Assembly: GCA_951230915.1 (NCBI GenBank)
Contig: OX579641.1
Span: 8,742,001 to 8,806,000, forward strand
Source: Antitrichia curtipendula
Taxonomy: Eukaryota > Streptophyta > Bryopsida > Hypnales > Leucodontaceae
DNA: 64,000 nt
Direction: 5' to 3'
Positions 11,063 through 22,870 of the stretch are shown in pieces (position 1 is the first letter of the stretch; each line of letters starts with the position of its first letter). The position numbers were made by a program, and so were the translations under genes. The notes below the pieces were generated by a model, which saw nothing but the letters and a program-made list of their open reading frames with translations, was not told the DNA's origin and did not search any database.

Positions 11063-11501
11063 AGTAGTGGTAGTCACAGCTTGTTCAAGGTGCGTGTGAA
11101 CAATGGAGATCTATGTGGTGGTGGCGACGTAGGGTTGGCTTCTTTTTACTGGAATATTCTTAGCGTGATATTGATTGTTCACCTTCAACATCCACCTCCG
11201 GAGGTGGATGTTGAAGGTGAACAATCAATATCACACTAAGAATATTCCTTTGTTCTCTTAACTTTCCCTTTTGAACTCCCACTTTGACCTTTGGACTTCT
11301 AATTTCGTCTTCATTTCACCTTTTAGGCTCCAAAAAGGACTCCAAGGTAATTCCATTATCCATTCTCCACATTCTACCTCAAAGAGGGTGGTCATAGCTT
11401 CTTCTAAAAATGTGGCTTCTCATTGGCTACTACAAACATGCTCTGCTATTGAATCTCCATTGTTCGCATGCGCCTTGAACAAGCTGTGACTACCACTACT
11501 A
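11063..11501. mobile_element. MITE with central perfect palindrome, copy 1
   Basis: Terminal inverted repeats of about 45 bp bound the element: AGTAGTGGTAGTCACAGCTT at the left and its complement at the right, followed by CAAGG and AACAATGGAGAT. Near the left end (about 11152-11247) is a nearly perfect palindrome centred on CCACCTCC/GGAGGTGG with arms of about 47 bases and no loop. A second copy at 34350-34740 lacks most of one palindrome arm. Copy 2 is flanked by TTA and TAA, suggesting a PIF/Harbinger-type 3-bp target; that assignment is inference. Confidence 0.8.
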
Positions 11502-12677
11502 GTTTCAAGGAGTTCTTTTCTGTGAGGTAGGCCTAACGAATTCCTAAGAGACCATGACAAGCTTTGTTACACTTGTGCACCAAAACGCATCTTAATAATT
11601 CATTGTGAGATCATGCCCTTATTGTCCAACCACACAATGATCACCCGTCACTAATCTGACTAAATTCTTTATCAATTAAGGGGTCACACCGTTGTACAAC
11701 TCTATCCTATAAGGTCAATTGAATCCATCCATAAAATTTTTGTTATAGCATTGAAAGAATCATTAACTTTAGTAATACATCACTGACCAAAAATGGTTGT
11801 TTAACCACTCTATTCAACAACAAACGTTCCAACCAAAAGCATTATTATCAAGTATTCCTTTAAACACATTCTTTTCTCTTTTTCTCTTCTTGTTGAGTGC
11901 TTTCAACATTGGCTTGTTGTATCTACACCATAGTTGCAATTCAAGAGTGATTTTATTGATAGCATTAATTGGAACTAAGATGGAAATTATAGCATATCCT
12001 TGTAGCACACGTATGCTCAAATTAGAAGCACAATTATTACCTTCAATTTCATAGTAGTACAAATGAGTGGCAATTCAATTGCCTCTCATATATACAAATG
12101 CCCTAATTCAATCGTACCAATTGGTACTAATCTCACTACTTTAGGTAGTCAATCCTTAATCATCGATACCTTTTATTGTGTACAGAAGTCATAGTGAATA
12201 GACTACAACTGAAATAAATCTTATTAACAACTACAAATTCAAAAATCAAGTGAATTCCACAACATATATTAGCCCAAAAGCTAGCGCCTATCCAAAGTCT
12301 ACAAGTCATCAAACAAAGGTACTCATCTACAAAACAAGACCAGAGCATATACAAACAGCAACCCCAATCTTGAATTTTGATAAGTGGAGTACTAAACCGA
12401 AGCAAATAGCACTTGCTGTCGATGAGAATGATCCTTGCCTCATGCGCAACTAAGTCACCCCTCCCATACTATTTTGCTGCCAGTTCGCACTCTCACTCAT
12501 CTAATGAGCAACCTTCAAACATTCGTACCTTATTCATATGGTACCGAAATTGTACTTGTACTTATTTTAGTGCATTGAAAATCCTCTCGAAAATGGGAAA
12601 CAAGCTCCATTCAGTCTAGGAAGAGAAATCACTTCACACAGCTGGTTGGGGGCTTCAACGGGAAGGATTTCCCTTGT
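11502..12677. other. Intergenic region 3' of the germin-like gene
   Basis: No gene is supported. The right part, next to the stop of the minus-strand germin-like gene at 12678, must hold its 3' UTR and polyadenylation region. The rest is AT-rich with short random open frames. Confidence 0.5.
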
Positions 12678-13803
12678 CTAACCCGTCGGCGCGAGCGCGG
12701 CCTCAATCGTGTTGATGATAGTCTCGTTAACCTTGAACGCGGTCTCCAGCACAATGTCAGGGATCCCTGATTCAAAAATGTTGGTCGGCAAGGAGATGGT
12801 TCCCGGGTTGGAGCTGCTAAACGCCGCGTACGCAATCGCGGTCTTATTCCCGAGGTTGATCTGGTAATGCACCAAGCCCCTGGGGAACACGAACAAATCC
12901 GATTTGTGTAGCACCTGCACGTCAAATTCGTCCAACTAAGTGGCTCAAAATTTCGATTAAAATGGCGCGGTGGAATCTTTAGCAAACAAGCGACCGAAAG
13001 AAGTGATTCAAGAATTAAGCCAGGAATGGAGATGGGTGTGACAGCCCTGAACTAGTGGTGCACACAAGGTAGCGGATGAAATGCAATTAGCACAAGAAAT
13101 TGGGGACACAAATCGAATTGGGAACCTCCGCTGCAGAATGTCCCTAGAAGAAGCATCGATACTCCACGAAGGTGCCTGTGTATACGTACTGCAGAGGAGG
13201 TTTCCGATTCTACGTTCGGGACACATTTCGAATCCGGAACCTCCGCTGCAGATTGTCCCTAGCTAAAAGACAAATCGGTCCTCCATGAAGGTGCCTGTGT
13301 ATCCTGCAGAGGAGGTCACCGATTCTATATTCTTACCTTCTTAAACTGCATCCATCATGCACAGGCAGCAAGCTGATGCAAACTTCAAAATGGCCACCAA
13401 TCAATAACGGAATTGACGTTACCTGCAAGTAGAGCTTGTTGGTCGAGTCCACCAGACCCACATGGAGAGTCCCCTTGAGCACGTAGAGAAGCTCGGTGCC
13501 CCGTGGGTGCGTGTGGAGCGTGTTGATGCCTCCGGGGAGATACTCGAGGAGAGCGCTGGAAACGCCCAAACCAGTGAGAGCCGGGAAGACTTCGCTGTTC
13601 ACGCGCTTGATGGCGAACCTCGCCGGGGGGACAAGACCAGAACCATTGCGCAGGATGGTCGAGGTGAAGTAGTCGCCCGTGATGGTGCTCCTGTTGACGC
13701 CCTCGGGGACGAAGAAGTCGGTGGTAAGCTCCGGGTCCGCGGCGGACACCAGGACGGCAAGGGTCACGAGGTGGAGAGCCAGGAGAGCAACCGCCATAGC
13801 CAT
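12678..13803 (-). CDS. Germin-like protein (cupin), two exons
   Basis: Exon 1 spans 13803-13423 and exon 2 spans 12914-12678. The intron is GT-AG and phase 0, joining LYLQ to VLHKSD as in other germins. The 205-residue product starts with a signal peptide (MAMAVALLALHLVTLAVLVS, 1-20), so it should be secreted to the cell wall. Metal-binding cupin boxes are present: LHTHPRGTE gives His97, His99 and Glu104, and FPRGLVHYQIN gives His143. These ligate Mn in germins, which act as oxalate oxidases or superoxide dismutases; the activity of this one is not shown. The N-terminal cysteine pair of typical germins is absent, and box 2 has KSD where KGD is usual. Possible N-glycosylation sites include NRS and NGS. 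An upstream in-frame Met at 13824 would add seven residues but weakens the signal peptide. Confidence 0.92.
13100..13331. repeat. Tandem duplication inside the germin intron
   Basis: Two units with a period of about 115 bases each contain GGAACCTCCGCTGCAGA, then GAAGGTGCCTGTGTAT, then CTGCAGAGGAGG and CCGATTCTA. The CCTCCGCTGCAG and CTGCAGAGGAGG words pair within each unit, giving two potential hairpins. It lies wholly within the intron (12915-13422). Confidence 0.75.
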
Positions 13804-13915
13804 CCTGCGTATATGTGCACACAACCCAAGGGTTCAGTCAACATCTTCAAGCAACAGCTATTCGAAACGATGCTACTTCGTTGGAAGCTCAAAACTTATG
13901 TGATTTTTGGCCACA

Positions 13916-14130
13916 CATTCTAGTAGAATGTTTCAAGCATCGTTAGCGTACTGACACCCTGCAAAGCACTGCAAACTCTGTAGACATTCTAGTACAGTGG
14001 TGCAAACACCGTTAGTGTATCACGCTCCCTGCAAACTCTGTAAACTCTATAGACATTTTATTAGAGTGTTTCAAGCATCGTTAGTGGATCACACACCCTG
14101 CAAACTCTGCAAACACTGCAAACTCTGTAG
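13916..14130. repeat. Three 69-bp tandem repeats upstream of the germin gene
   Basis: Units begin at about 13916, 13985 and 14054. Each has CATTCTAGTA or a variant, then CAAGCATCGTTAGTG, then CCCTGCAAACTCTGTAGACA. They lie 110-330 bases upstream of the germin-like start on its 5' side, so they sit in the presumed promoter. The first unit contains the near-palindrome CATTCTAGTAGAATG. A cis-regulatory role is possible but only inferred from position. Confidence 0.8.
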
Positions 14131-15153
14131 AAAACAACAGTGACCTGAGTTTAATTCACACTTGTCGCGTACGTCCTTCAACTAGTCCGTTAAAAGGAAA
14201 GCTCCACCCCAGACCGAATACCGTTTTTCAAAAACATAGGGTTCTAGACCGAATACCCGCTTACCTTCTGGTTTCGCTGACGCGAGATGGACCAACTAGT
14301 TGGTCACCTTCTACGAGTACGTATTGTCAACCAATAACTTATGCGAAACGCAAAGGCCGGAAACGGAGCTGCTAAATGGTTATAAAGCCTCTGATCGAAA
14401 GAATCCTCAACGGCGGCGATTATGAGCACTCCTACTCGATATCAGAACTGCAGGCTCACCTGTAGACTTAAGGCCGACCTCCTTACCCACCACCCCACCC
14501 CCTCGTCACTTTCTAATCAACGGTTGAAGCCAAAAAACGATTTCCGAGCGCCAGCCGCTGGATGCGCCAGCACGAGAGACAGGATCAGCACTAGCTGAAG
14601 CTGAAAAGGTAGAGTCTGCTGCAAAGTGGTGCGTACTCGAAAGGTACCCACTAATACAAGCACTTGATATGACTTGGGGAATGTACTCCAGTGTACTATA
14701 TCAATGAATCATGCAGCAGCTTTTGGGTGTAAAGAAAGAGGTGGAAACTCAGGGACGGAGCCAGCGGACGGCGCGACCCCACATGTATGATAATACGTAT
14801 TGCAGATGGGGGAGCCTGTCAATGTTCCCTCTATCATGTCACTGTTCACAATGATGAGATGCGGCAATCAAGCAAGCTGCAGCGGATTGAATGCCGCGGC
14901 TTGCAGCAGCAGCCTGCATCTAGACAGGTTTCCGGATGAGAACTTGGCTGTGGCGTTTGTAGCGGGTGATGATATGATCTGGCCACCTAAATACTTTTAA
15001 TATTCGCCTGTCCCCGGCAGATCCAAAGTACAGTACAGGTCGGGACGACAGTCAGCATGCAGGAACTTTGGCTGCTAAGGTAAGTTCCGTACGTGCCATC
15101 GCTTGAGTCTTGAGTCTTGACGCGTTCAAGTGATGGCTTCAAGCCTTCTCAAA
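14131..15153. other. Intergenic region, no gene seen
   Basis: Moderate GC content and short open frames only. No splice-compatible chain and no family motif was found. The left part may belong to the distal promoter of the germin-like gene. Confidence 0.5.
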
Positions 15154-15318
15154 CTCCGGTCTCCATCACCCTTGTCTGCTTTGGTCCACTTTTCTTTGTT
15201 TGTTTGGTGTCTTTCTTTGCCCCAGGCCGCTTGCGGCTGGGTGCCTGTATTTTATTCTTGCAATAAAGGGTTCCCCTTTTTTTGTGTCAAAAAAAAAAAA
15301 AAAAACCTCCGGTCTCCA
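15154..15318 (+). mobile_element. 5'-truncated LINE or SINE tail with target duplication
   Basis: A 12-base direct repeat, CTCCGGTCTCCA, flanks the insert at 15154-15165 and 15307-15318. Between them is a 140-base sequence ending in a run of A (about 15289-15305). Just before the tail is a GC hairpin, GGCCGCTTGCGGCTGG, and then a GCAATAAAG signal. The pattern (target-site duplication, 3' A tail, hairpin before the tail) is that of non-LTR retrotransposition. A similar tail is at 47604-47697. Confidence 0.8.
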
Positions 15319-18300
15319 CTGCACCAAGACACAGAACCATTCTTAAAATTCTTGTGAAGTACTATACATTTCATAAGACACATGTACAGCTCAAGAATTT
15401 ATGGGCCTGCATTAGGCTGGTCCAGAGTTGGTCTATCATAATCTCAGTTACCTTTACACCTAAAATTGCACAGTAAGCAATTCAATTCAGCGTGGTTCCC
15501 ATTCTTATTTCCAAAACCTTTTCTTGGGGTCTTGTTTGAAGTCAAAAAGGGGATTCTAGATTCTCTTTGAATGGATTGCTTTTGGGGGGACACTATGTGA
15601 ATAAACTACAAATTTTCAAAGTGATGAAAATAGGGTTTAGGATAACCAACCACAAACTTTCATGAATAGTAGAAGTACATTTTTAGGCAAGAATCTAGAT
15701 TGTGTAGTTCTAGAAAATGACTGAAATTAGGTGCAACTACCTCAGTGTAGGGTAGACTATGAGCTTTTGGAAGAACACAATTTAACAAACTAAAAAATTA
15801 TGGAAGATCAATACTTCCTCTATCTCAAAATAATAATGGTGTTTCCTTTGTAAAATACAAAGGAAACATTGGTATTATTTTTGAGAAAAAGAGGGTAGAA
15901 CATTAGAAATCACATATTTGGAAACGAAATCTAAAAAAATCCAAAAGGTATGTAAGAAATTAAAGGAAATGGATACTCTGATGTTTCCGTTTTTAGAAAA
16001 TAGTTTATAAAAAAATTTAATAATAAACAAAAAACAGTAGTTTTTTATACTTGAAGGCACTTCAAATCAACTCATTACATCTCAAGATTGAAAATGTGGG
16101 AAAAAAAAAATCTATGATCCACGTAATATTACAAACAAATATATTTTGCAGACATGTAATAGAGAGAGAGATTTATTTTTTAATAAAACTTCTTCTTCAA
16201 TTTGTGTAGTTTTTGTATATGAATTCAAACTCCACTACCGAGGTCAAAATTTTATTTTTGAGCAAGCAACAACACTATGACTATGACATTTATAAATGGC
16301 AAAAATACTTATAAGGATCTTCATACACAAAAATGCATCTTTTTAGTGTATTGTCAAAATTACACAAGGCCATTGTAGAATAGTCCTACCTACATCAAAT
16401 ATGCATTTCAAATTAGTTGAAGGTATATAATAAAATTTATAGCCAAATAAACATGTGTCCTCAAAGTCAAGGAATGAATAAGATAAAGCTTCTATAATCA
16501 TTCAAGAGCATATTATTTGACCCTTCATACAGCTCACATGGACCACAATATTATAAATTAAGATAATTATGCCAAAAAACAGTTCTTTAAGCATTTGAGA
16601 ATGAATTTTAGATTTAATTGTTTTATTTTTTGATGGTCCTTGTTGCTCGGGGGGATCACCTCTCTTTAAAATTGGATACCACGTGCGATAATGGGGTTAT
16701 TAAATGGGGGGTATTTAGATTTTTTAAGGTAATTTTTTCTTCCCTTTATTTAGATCAAAAGCTACTTTAGGATATTTTAGGGTACCCTATGCTTATTTCT
16801 AAATGGTTATATGACATATTTTTTTAGACGCTATTTATTTTAGAAATACAAAAATATCATAAAGCAAAATTATGTGTATACAATGGGTTTGTAGAAGACT
16901 TTGACCCTTAAAAGCATTTGAATTATTGAAAAGCACCTCTGAAAGAGAAAAAAGCAACACAAAACATCAAGTTAAAGCAAACAAACAATCACATTCTCAC
17001 ACCACATGTTGACATTGATCTATTCTCCAACTTCTTTATTGATCTCACATGTAGTAGAGGTGTGGATCCATTCCAAATACAAAGAAAAATACCCCATATT
17101 GAACTGGTCGCAAAGGGCCTTTTTGATTACTTAAGGATTAAACAAACAACCTCTCAAAGTTCCACGGCACATTCAAGCTTCAGTAAAGAGCCAATCAAAG
17201 TTTCACACGACAAATAAGATACATTCCTACAACAAAGCTTCACAACAAATATAAGATACATTCCCACAACAATAACAAGTAACACATCATGTGTTCCAAA
17301 ACACAAAGCTACGTCTAGGGTGGAAAATTATAAAACCTGAATGCAAGAGCTACGCTCAGATTTTCTATTATGCACCAGTATCAGAAAAAGCAAGAGATGA
17401 GTAGATGAAGGAAAGTAGCATGAGGTAAAACGTGTTTGAACATCTCCTGCAACAAAAACTAGTGAAGTAAAAGAAGACAACTCTTTAGCTCTGAGTGAGC
17501 TCCATGATCCGCAGGAGTGATCCAACAGAATTTAAACAACTTCATATGACCCATGCTTGCTTTCTCAAAAGAGTAAAGCTTGTTTGCTTTGAGTGCAACA
17601 TGTAGTCCTCTTAAATCTACCAGATTGAAGTCTGAACAGCGTGGAAGCTGGAATCCAAAACAGAATGATTAAGCAACGATATGTTCTCTAACACCCTAAC
17701 CCTAAAACCAGTAAACTCTAACAACCACGTGTATAGTACCAATCATGTTCCCTCCATTCCATTCAAAAATGAACAGAAAGTGCCCCTTTTTCATCCAAAG
17801 TAGTCACATCCTCTTATTTAAACTTACCCTACTAAACACTTCCAAGGGGATCCTATTTTTACTACCCTAATTTTTTTCTACCATATAGTAAAGTGGAGGT
17901 ATTATTCCCTACCCTATTTTACATATAATGTAGCAATACACATATTTTCAATACTATAGTAAATCTAAAAAATATATAAAATTTATCCCCAATGAATAAA
18001 AGTGACCCTATTTTTTATCTCACGTAGTTTTCTAAAAACCTAATGGTGACCCCCTGAGCCTTGTTGCCAATTGAAAAAACAACTTTAAATTCTCTAATTA
18101 TGTATTTTTTGGACACCATATGAATAAATTATGAATTTTTCAAAATATTGATTACAAGTGCATTTTATATTTTCAGCAAGAATTTCCAAATGCTAGTTTT
18201 GCAACAAGTTATTAATAACCATTTTTTTGTCAAGAATAAAATTGATGCATTCATGTAAATTGGTCCATTAACTTCAAATTATATAACCGTGCTTAGCATT

Positions 18301-18800
18301 CAACTCAAAATTAGTTGTTTATAAGTATATCAAATACTGACGTTTTATTGCCATAATTAATTAATATTCCGCCCTTCTATAATGACATAGTTCTTTAAAA
18401 GACAAACAAAAAGGGCTTGGAGGGATAATTTATTGCTTAGAAGCAATACAATTTATTTGAAGGAATATTGAACAATAGATTTTCAATGGATGGAGCCTCA
18501 ATTACTACATAATCTAAGGACAATATCACTCTATTATGGATGATTTTACTCAATTTTAGATGAAGACGAGTATTTTCATCCATGTTTAGCATGTTTCATC
18601 CATATCAATGAATATAAATAGCTTCACTACTCCACTATACATTGCTTTGCACATTGCCAAAAAATAATGGAAAAAAAATCACTACAAACGGTCTTTTAAA
18701 TCTTTCATGCATATTCTACAATGGGCAAGAAGATGTTGTTCAATCAAATGTGTACAAAACATGACAAATTTATAGATTATACAAAGAAATTGCAATTGTA
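15319..18800. other. AT-rich intergenic DNA, no gene seen
   Basis: No gene is supported. It holds one tiny MITE (15814-15895). A minus-strand frame near 17530-17660 reads FQLPRCSDFNLVDLRGLHVA, mildly coding-like, but no family or exon chain could be assigned. A CCCTCCATTCCATTC word near 17750 resembles a Stowaway end, but no partner end was found. Confidence 0.5.
15814..15895. mobile_element. 82-bp Stowaway-like MITE
   Basis: Ends are CTTCCTCTATCTCAAAATAA and the near-complement TTTTTGAGAAAAAGAGGG, flanked by TA on both sides. The arms pair almost to the centre (GTTTCCTTTGTA against TACAAAGGAAAC), so it is a single compact hairpin. It is too short to encode anything. Confidence 0.7.
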
Positions 18801-19006
18801 ATGTGTATTATTACAGTTCATTGAGTGCAATATTTTGGTTATGCAAGTTAGTAATAACTAGTGTGTCCTGTGTCATTGCCACATTCAAAAAATAAAAGTT
18901 TTTTTTTTTTAATTTGAAATTCAATATCTTTTCTACCATGAGTCAAAACGCTACAAAACAATAGAAAAATGCAAAGGCTTTGTTGTGGTGTAAAAGGTTG
19001 CAATCT
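18801..19006. repeat. Fragment of the 22-26 kb satellite-like repeat
   Basis: It contains GTGTCATTGCCACATTCAAA and GCAAAGGCTTTGTTGTGGTG, matching the repeat unit found many times between 22100 and 26520. The TTAA element at 19007 is inserted at its end. Confidence 0.55.
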
Positions 19007-19890
19007 TTAACCCCTCACCGCCAAAGCTCTAACTATGTCAAAAAACAACCTTGCTTTTCAAGTGTTATAAGTCTAAATGTGGATAAGGTATGGAAATCTC
19101 AACAATACAATCTTTTATTGTGCATGTTGTAGATGGTGTGAGTAAAATTTGGGGTCATTTGACCGTATAGATTGAAAGATTATAATGTTTTAGTGTTGAA
19201 AAAAGATGCTGAAATTTTCCTAAAAACATATGTCGAGGTGGAATTCGATTTCTAAACCTACTCAAATGAAAAAACTTTAAACTACAAAGTGATTCTAAAC
19301 CAAAAGGCTAATACTTTGGTGGAAAAAACACACATTTAATTGACTCCTTGCATTTGCAAAATTGTTTTGAAATGTCAAAAACAGTGAAAAAAGTAGCAAA
19401 AAAACACATCTACAGCTAATCCTACCTTTGCTAAAACGCTTCTCAGTCAATCATATTGTCTTGGATTGATATGAAATTTTTACCACAAGAACTAGAGTAA
19501 TATGTGCAACTTTTCCAACAAAAATTATTGAAAACAAGCCCTGTCTAAAGAAGTTATAAGCCGCCAAAGTTCACTGTAATGCAAAAATGTCTGGATTTTG
19601 AACTTCGAATTGCTCCCAAGCATTCAAAACAATTTGGGTTGACATGAAAATTTAACCACAATAACTAGACCTAAAGGGGAATATAACACAACAAATTTTA
19701 TTGAAAAAAAAACTTCGATTCAAGAAATCAATAAAGCTGTATTAATCTGAAAACTGTACCACGTAAACTAGAAGAGAGAGCAAAACTTTACCAACAAGTT
19801 TTATTGAATTTGGACATCAGATGCAAAAGTTACAGCACTTTGAATTTTCTGTGAGGACACTTTTGGTCCCATGCGGCGATGAGGGGTTAA
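19007..19890. mobile_element. TTAA-bounded element, group D copy 1
   Basis: Starts TTAACCCCTCACCGCC and ends with the complement of TTAACCCCTCATCGCC, giving 12-bp near-perfect inverted ends inside TTAA. It is 884 bp, AT-rich and non-coding. The flanks match the satellite unit: GTTGCAATCT before it and TATGAATAGA after it correspond to the uninterrupted GTTGCATTCTTGACACAAAT form. Its closest relative is at 34831-35811. The terminal pattern is that of a piggyBac-type MITE. Confidence 0.8.
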
Positions 19891-19989
19891 TATGAATAGA
19901 GAATATTAAGGTAGTATGTCATTTCTAATACCGCCTTTTTCTTTCAAATCGGCCATATTATTACCTAGAAAATAGAGATGAAGGGATCC

Positions 19990-20863
19990 TTAACCCTTAA
20001 ATTCCTTGACTACGTTTTTACTAAATCCGCTCCAAAACTGCCATTTCTAGTACAAGTATAATTTTTTTGAAAAAAAAACTTTTTTTGACACATATAACTA
20101 CAGGATCTTGCAATATGCTGACTTGAGAACATGTGGTAAAAATTTCAGAAATTTCCACCGAAAAACAGGGCAGCTGCACTTCACAAGGTCACTTTTCTAT
20201 GAAAAAATGTCCAAAATGGTAGTGCTTCTTTGGACTAATTTTCCTAGAGAAGTTGGCTACATGCTTGAAAATTTTCACATCATTTGGAGTTCTACAACAT
20301 ATTTGAAAAAATTAGTAAGTAGAAAGAAGTAGAGAATGATTCAAAATACAAAATTGTTAAGAATTTGGTTATGGAATTGAAAAATTCCAATACCAATGGT
20401 TATAATACTGTAATAAACAATCTACATTCTATGGTTTTATTTTTTTCCAAAAATATTGAAAATTGAGTAAGATAAAGGACTTCAAAGTTTATTTAGAGTA
20501 GAGAATCCCTAATACCCGCAAACTAAAACAACTTATAGCTTTTGACTCATTGGTCCAAATGGAATGATTCAAAGTTGTCCACATTTATATAACTCTAAAA
20601 GACCAGTTTCAAATTTTTGTTTCTGAAAAAAGGGAATTTTTTCTGATCTGCCGGGACTGCCTGGCGGGGAAAAAAGTAACATATTAGGCCATAATTCTTT
20701 ACTCGTATTTCCAAATGACATGAAATTTAGTGCATATGAAAGATATTCCTTGCGCACAACTTCTATTAAAATTTCAGCCAAAAATATAAAAATCTTCAGT
20801 CACAGGTATCTATCCAAAATTTCTATACTACCAAAAACTGCATGATGGTCCTTTAGGGGTTAA
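19990..20863 (-). mobile_element. TTAA-bounded element, group A copy 1
   Basis: TTAA at 19990-19993 is followed by CCCTTAAATTCC; the other end is CTTTAGGGG then TTAA at 20860-20863. It is 874 bp. The interior is shared with 29544-30475 in opposite orientation, for example CAAATGATGTGAAAATTTTC-type and CAAGATCCTATGGTTACAT-type blocks. It is non-coding; short open frames in it recur in other copies only because the repeat recurs. Confidence 0.85.
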
Positions 20864-20984
20864 ACAACCCAATTTAGCCATTGACTGAATTAAAAAAGTT
20901 GTTTGTCTATTGCAAGAACCAATCATTGTTTTTGATTTTTTGACATCTTTTTACAAGTTGCAAGTGGACAGATTTGGAAAGACC

Positions 20985-21815
20985 TACGGTCACAAATAGG
21001 TGTCTGTGCCCCAAATCTTTCATGACATTTGGAAATAGGAGTTAAAAGTTATGGCCTAATACGACGGGTTTTTTTTTTTTAAACTGGGCAGTCCAGGCAG
21101 ATTTTTTTAAATCACATTTTTCAAAAACAACAACTGAAATTGATTTTTTAGAGTTATATATATGTGGAAAGCTTTTAATCATTCCATTTGGACCAATGAG
21201 TCAAAAGTTATAAGTTGTTTTAGTTTGCGGGTATTAGGGATTCTCTACTCTAAAATAAACTTTGAAGTCCTTTATCTTACTCAATTTTCAATATTTTTGG
21301 AAAAAAATAAAACCATAGAATGTAGATTGTTTATTACAATATTTCAACCATTGGAATTAGAACTTTTCAATTTCATAACCATATTCTTTATAATTTTGTA
21401 TTTTGAATCCTTTTTTACTTCTTTCTACTTACTAATTTTTTCAAATATGTTGTAGAACTCCAAATGATGTGAAAATTTTCAAGCATGTAGCCAACTTATT
21501 TAGGAAAATTAGTCCAAAGAAGCACTGCCATTTTGGACATTTTTCATAGAAAAGTGACCTTGTGAAGTGCAGCTGCCCTGATTTTCGCAGGGCCAAAAAA
21601 ATGATTTCAATGAATTTGGATGCTTATTTCTTGCAATCCACACGGTGGAAATTTTTGAAATTTTTACCACATGCTTTCAAGTCAGTATACTAGAAGATCC
21701 TACGGTTACATGTGTCAAAAAAAGTGTGTTTTTCCACAAATTTGTTACTTGTATTAAAAATGGCAGCTCTTGAGTGTTTTCGGTGAAAACATAGTCACGG
21801 AACTATAAGGGTTAA
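20985..21815 (+). mobile_element. TTAA-bounded element, group A copy 2, left-truncated
   Basis: The right end is ACATAGTCACGGAACTATAAGGG then TTAA at 21812-21815. The left end is missing and replaced by sequence (about 20880-21000) whose complement recurs at about 53600-53720. It faces copy 1 (19990-20863), so the two form an inverted pair with arms of about 700 bases. Confidence 0.75.
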
Positions 21816-22870
21816 AAATGCTTGGAAAATACGAAACTACTTATATTAAGTTTCAAAATATTATTGTCCATGGAAACCTATGAAAAAGGTGGACCTCCCC
21901 TTAAATGGTTGTTTTTAGAGCATACTGCCTTAGATGAAATTTGAGGGCAAGGGAGTGCCATTTTAGACTTCTTCCTCAAGTTGAGAACCAATCAAAATGT
22001 TAAATAATTAAAAATTATAATAATACTATTATTTAAAATAATTATTTGACATGGCATGGTTGTAGGCACATGAGATTGCTCATTTGCTAGAGTTCTCATT
22101 GTTCTTTGTTGTTGGGAACTCCCTGTAACTTGTGATCTTCTTTTGGCCCTCTAATGTGAGTTTATGCACAAAGAAGTGCAAAGGCTTTGTTTTGTGGCGT
22201 TTAGACATGCGATGCAAAATTATGTTTTTTTCAAAATAACTTTCATATCGTAGGTCCGAACACCACAAAATAGAGTCCTTGCATCTTTATTTATGAAGAG
22301 CTTTCCAACAGTACTAATAACATTGCTAGACGCCTCATGGATCTTTAGATCTCAATGTATTAAACAAACAACCTTATTTAAGGTATAGATTATTGTACCA
22401 TGTGCCGTTGCAACAATCTAAATAATAGTAAAAGTAATTTTCTGATTTTCTTAAACCCAAAATAACTCAAAAATCCATCATTTTTTCACCATATGTTCAA
22501 TTGTCTCAGAACAAAGCCCGTGCATCCTTCCTCAAAGAGAGCTTTTCAATAGTATCAAAAATGCAACCATGGGATATACAATTCTAGAGATCTCACCATA
22601 ATATACAAAATAAACATCATAACTTAAGGTACATGGACTAATATGTCTTTTGACGTTGCCACAACCAAAATATAAAATATAAAAAATTCTAAATTTTCAA
22701 TTCAAAAATATTTTTAATGCAAAAGAATGCAATTTTTTTGTTGCAGTGTGAGAAGTTGCATTCTTGACACAAATAAAAAGCTTTATGCACGAAGGAGTGC
22801 AAGGGGCTTTGTATTGTGGCGTTTGGACATGCAACATGATAGTTATGATTTTTTCAAAATATAAGATAAT

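Noticed and set aside
17743..18030. Possible third Stowaway element starting at CCCTCCATTCCATTC
   Set aside because: No complementary right end with a TA flank was found within 1 kb.
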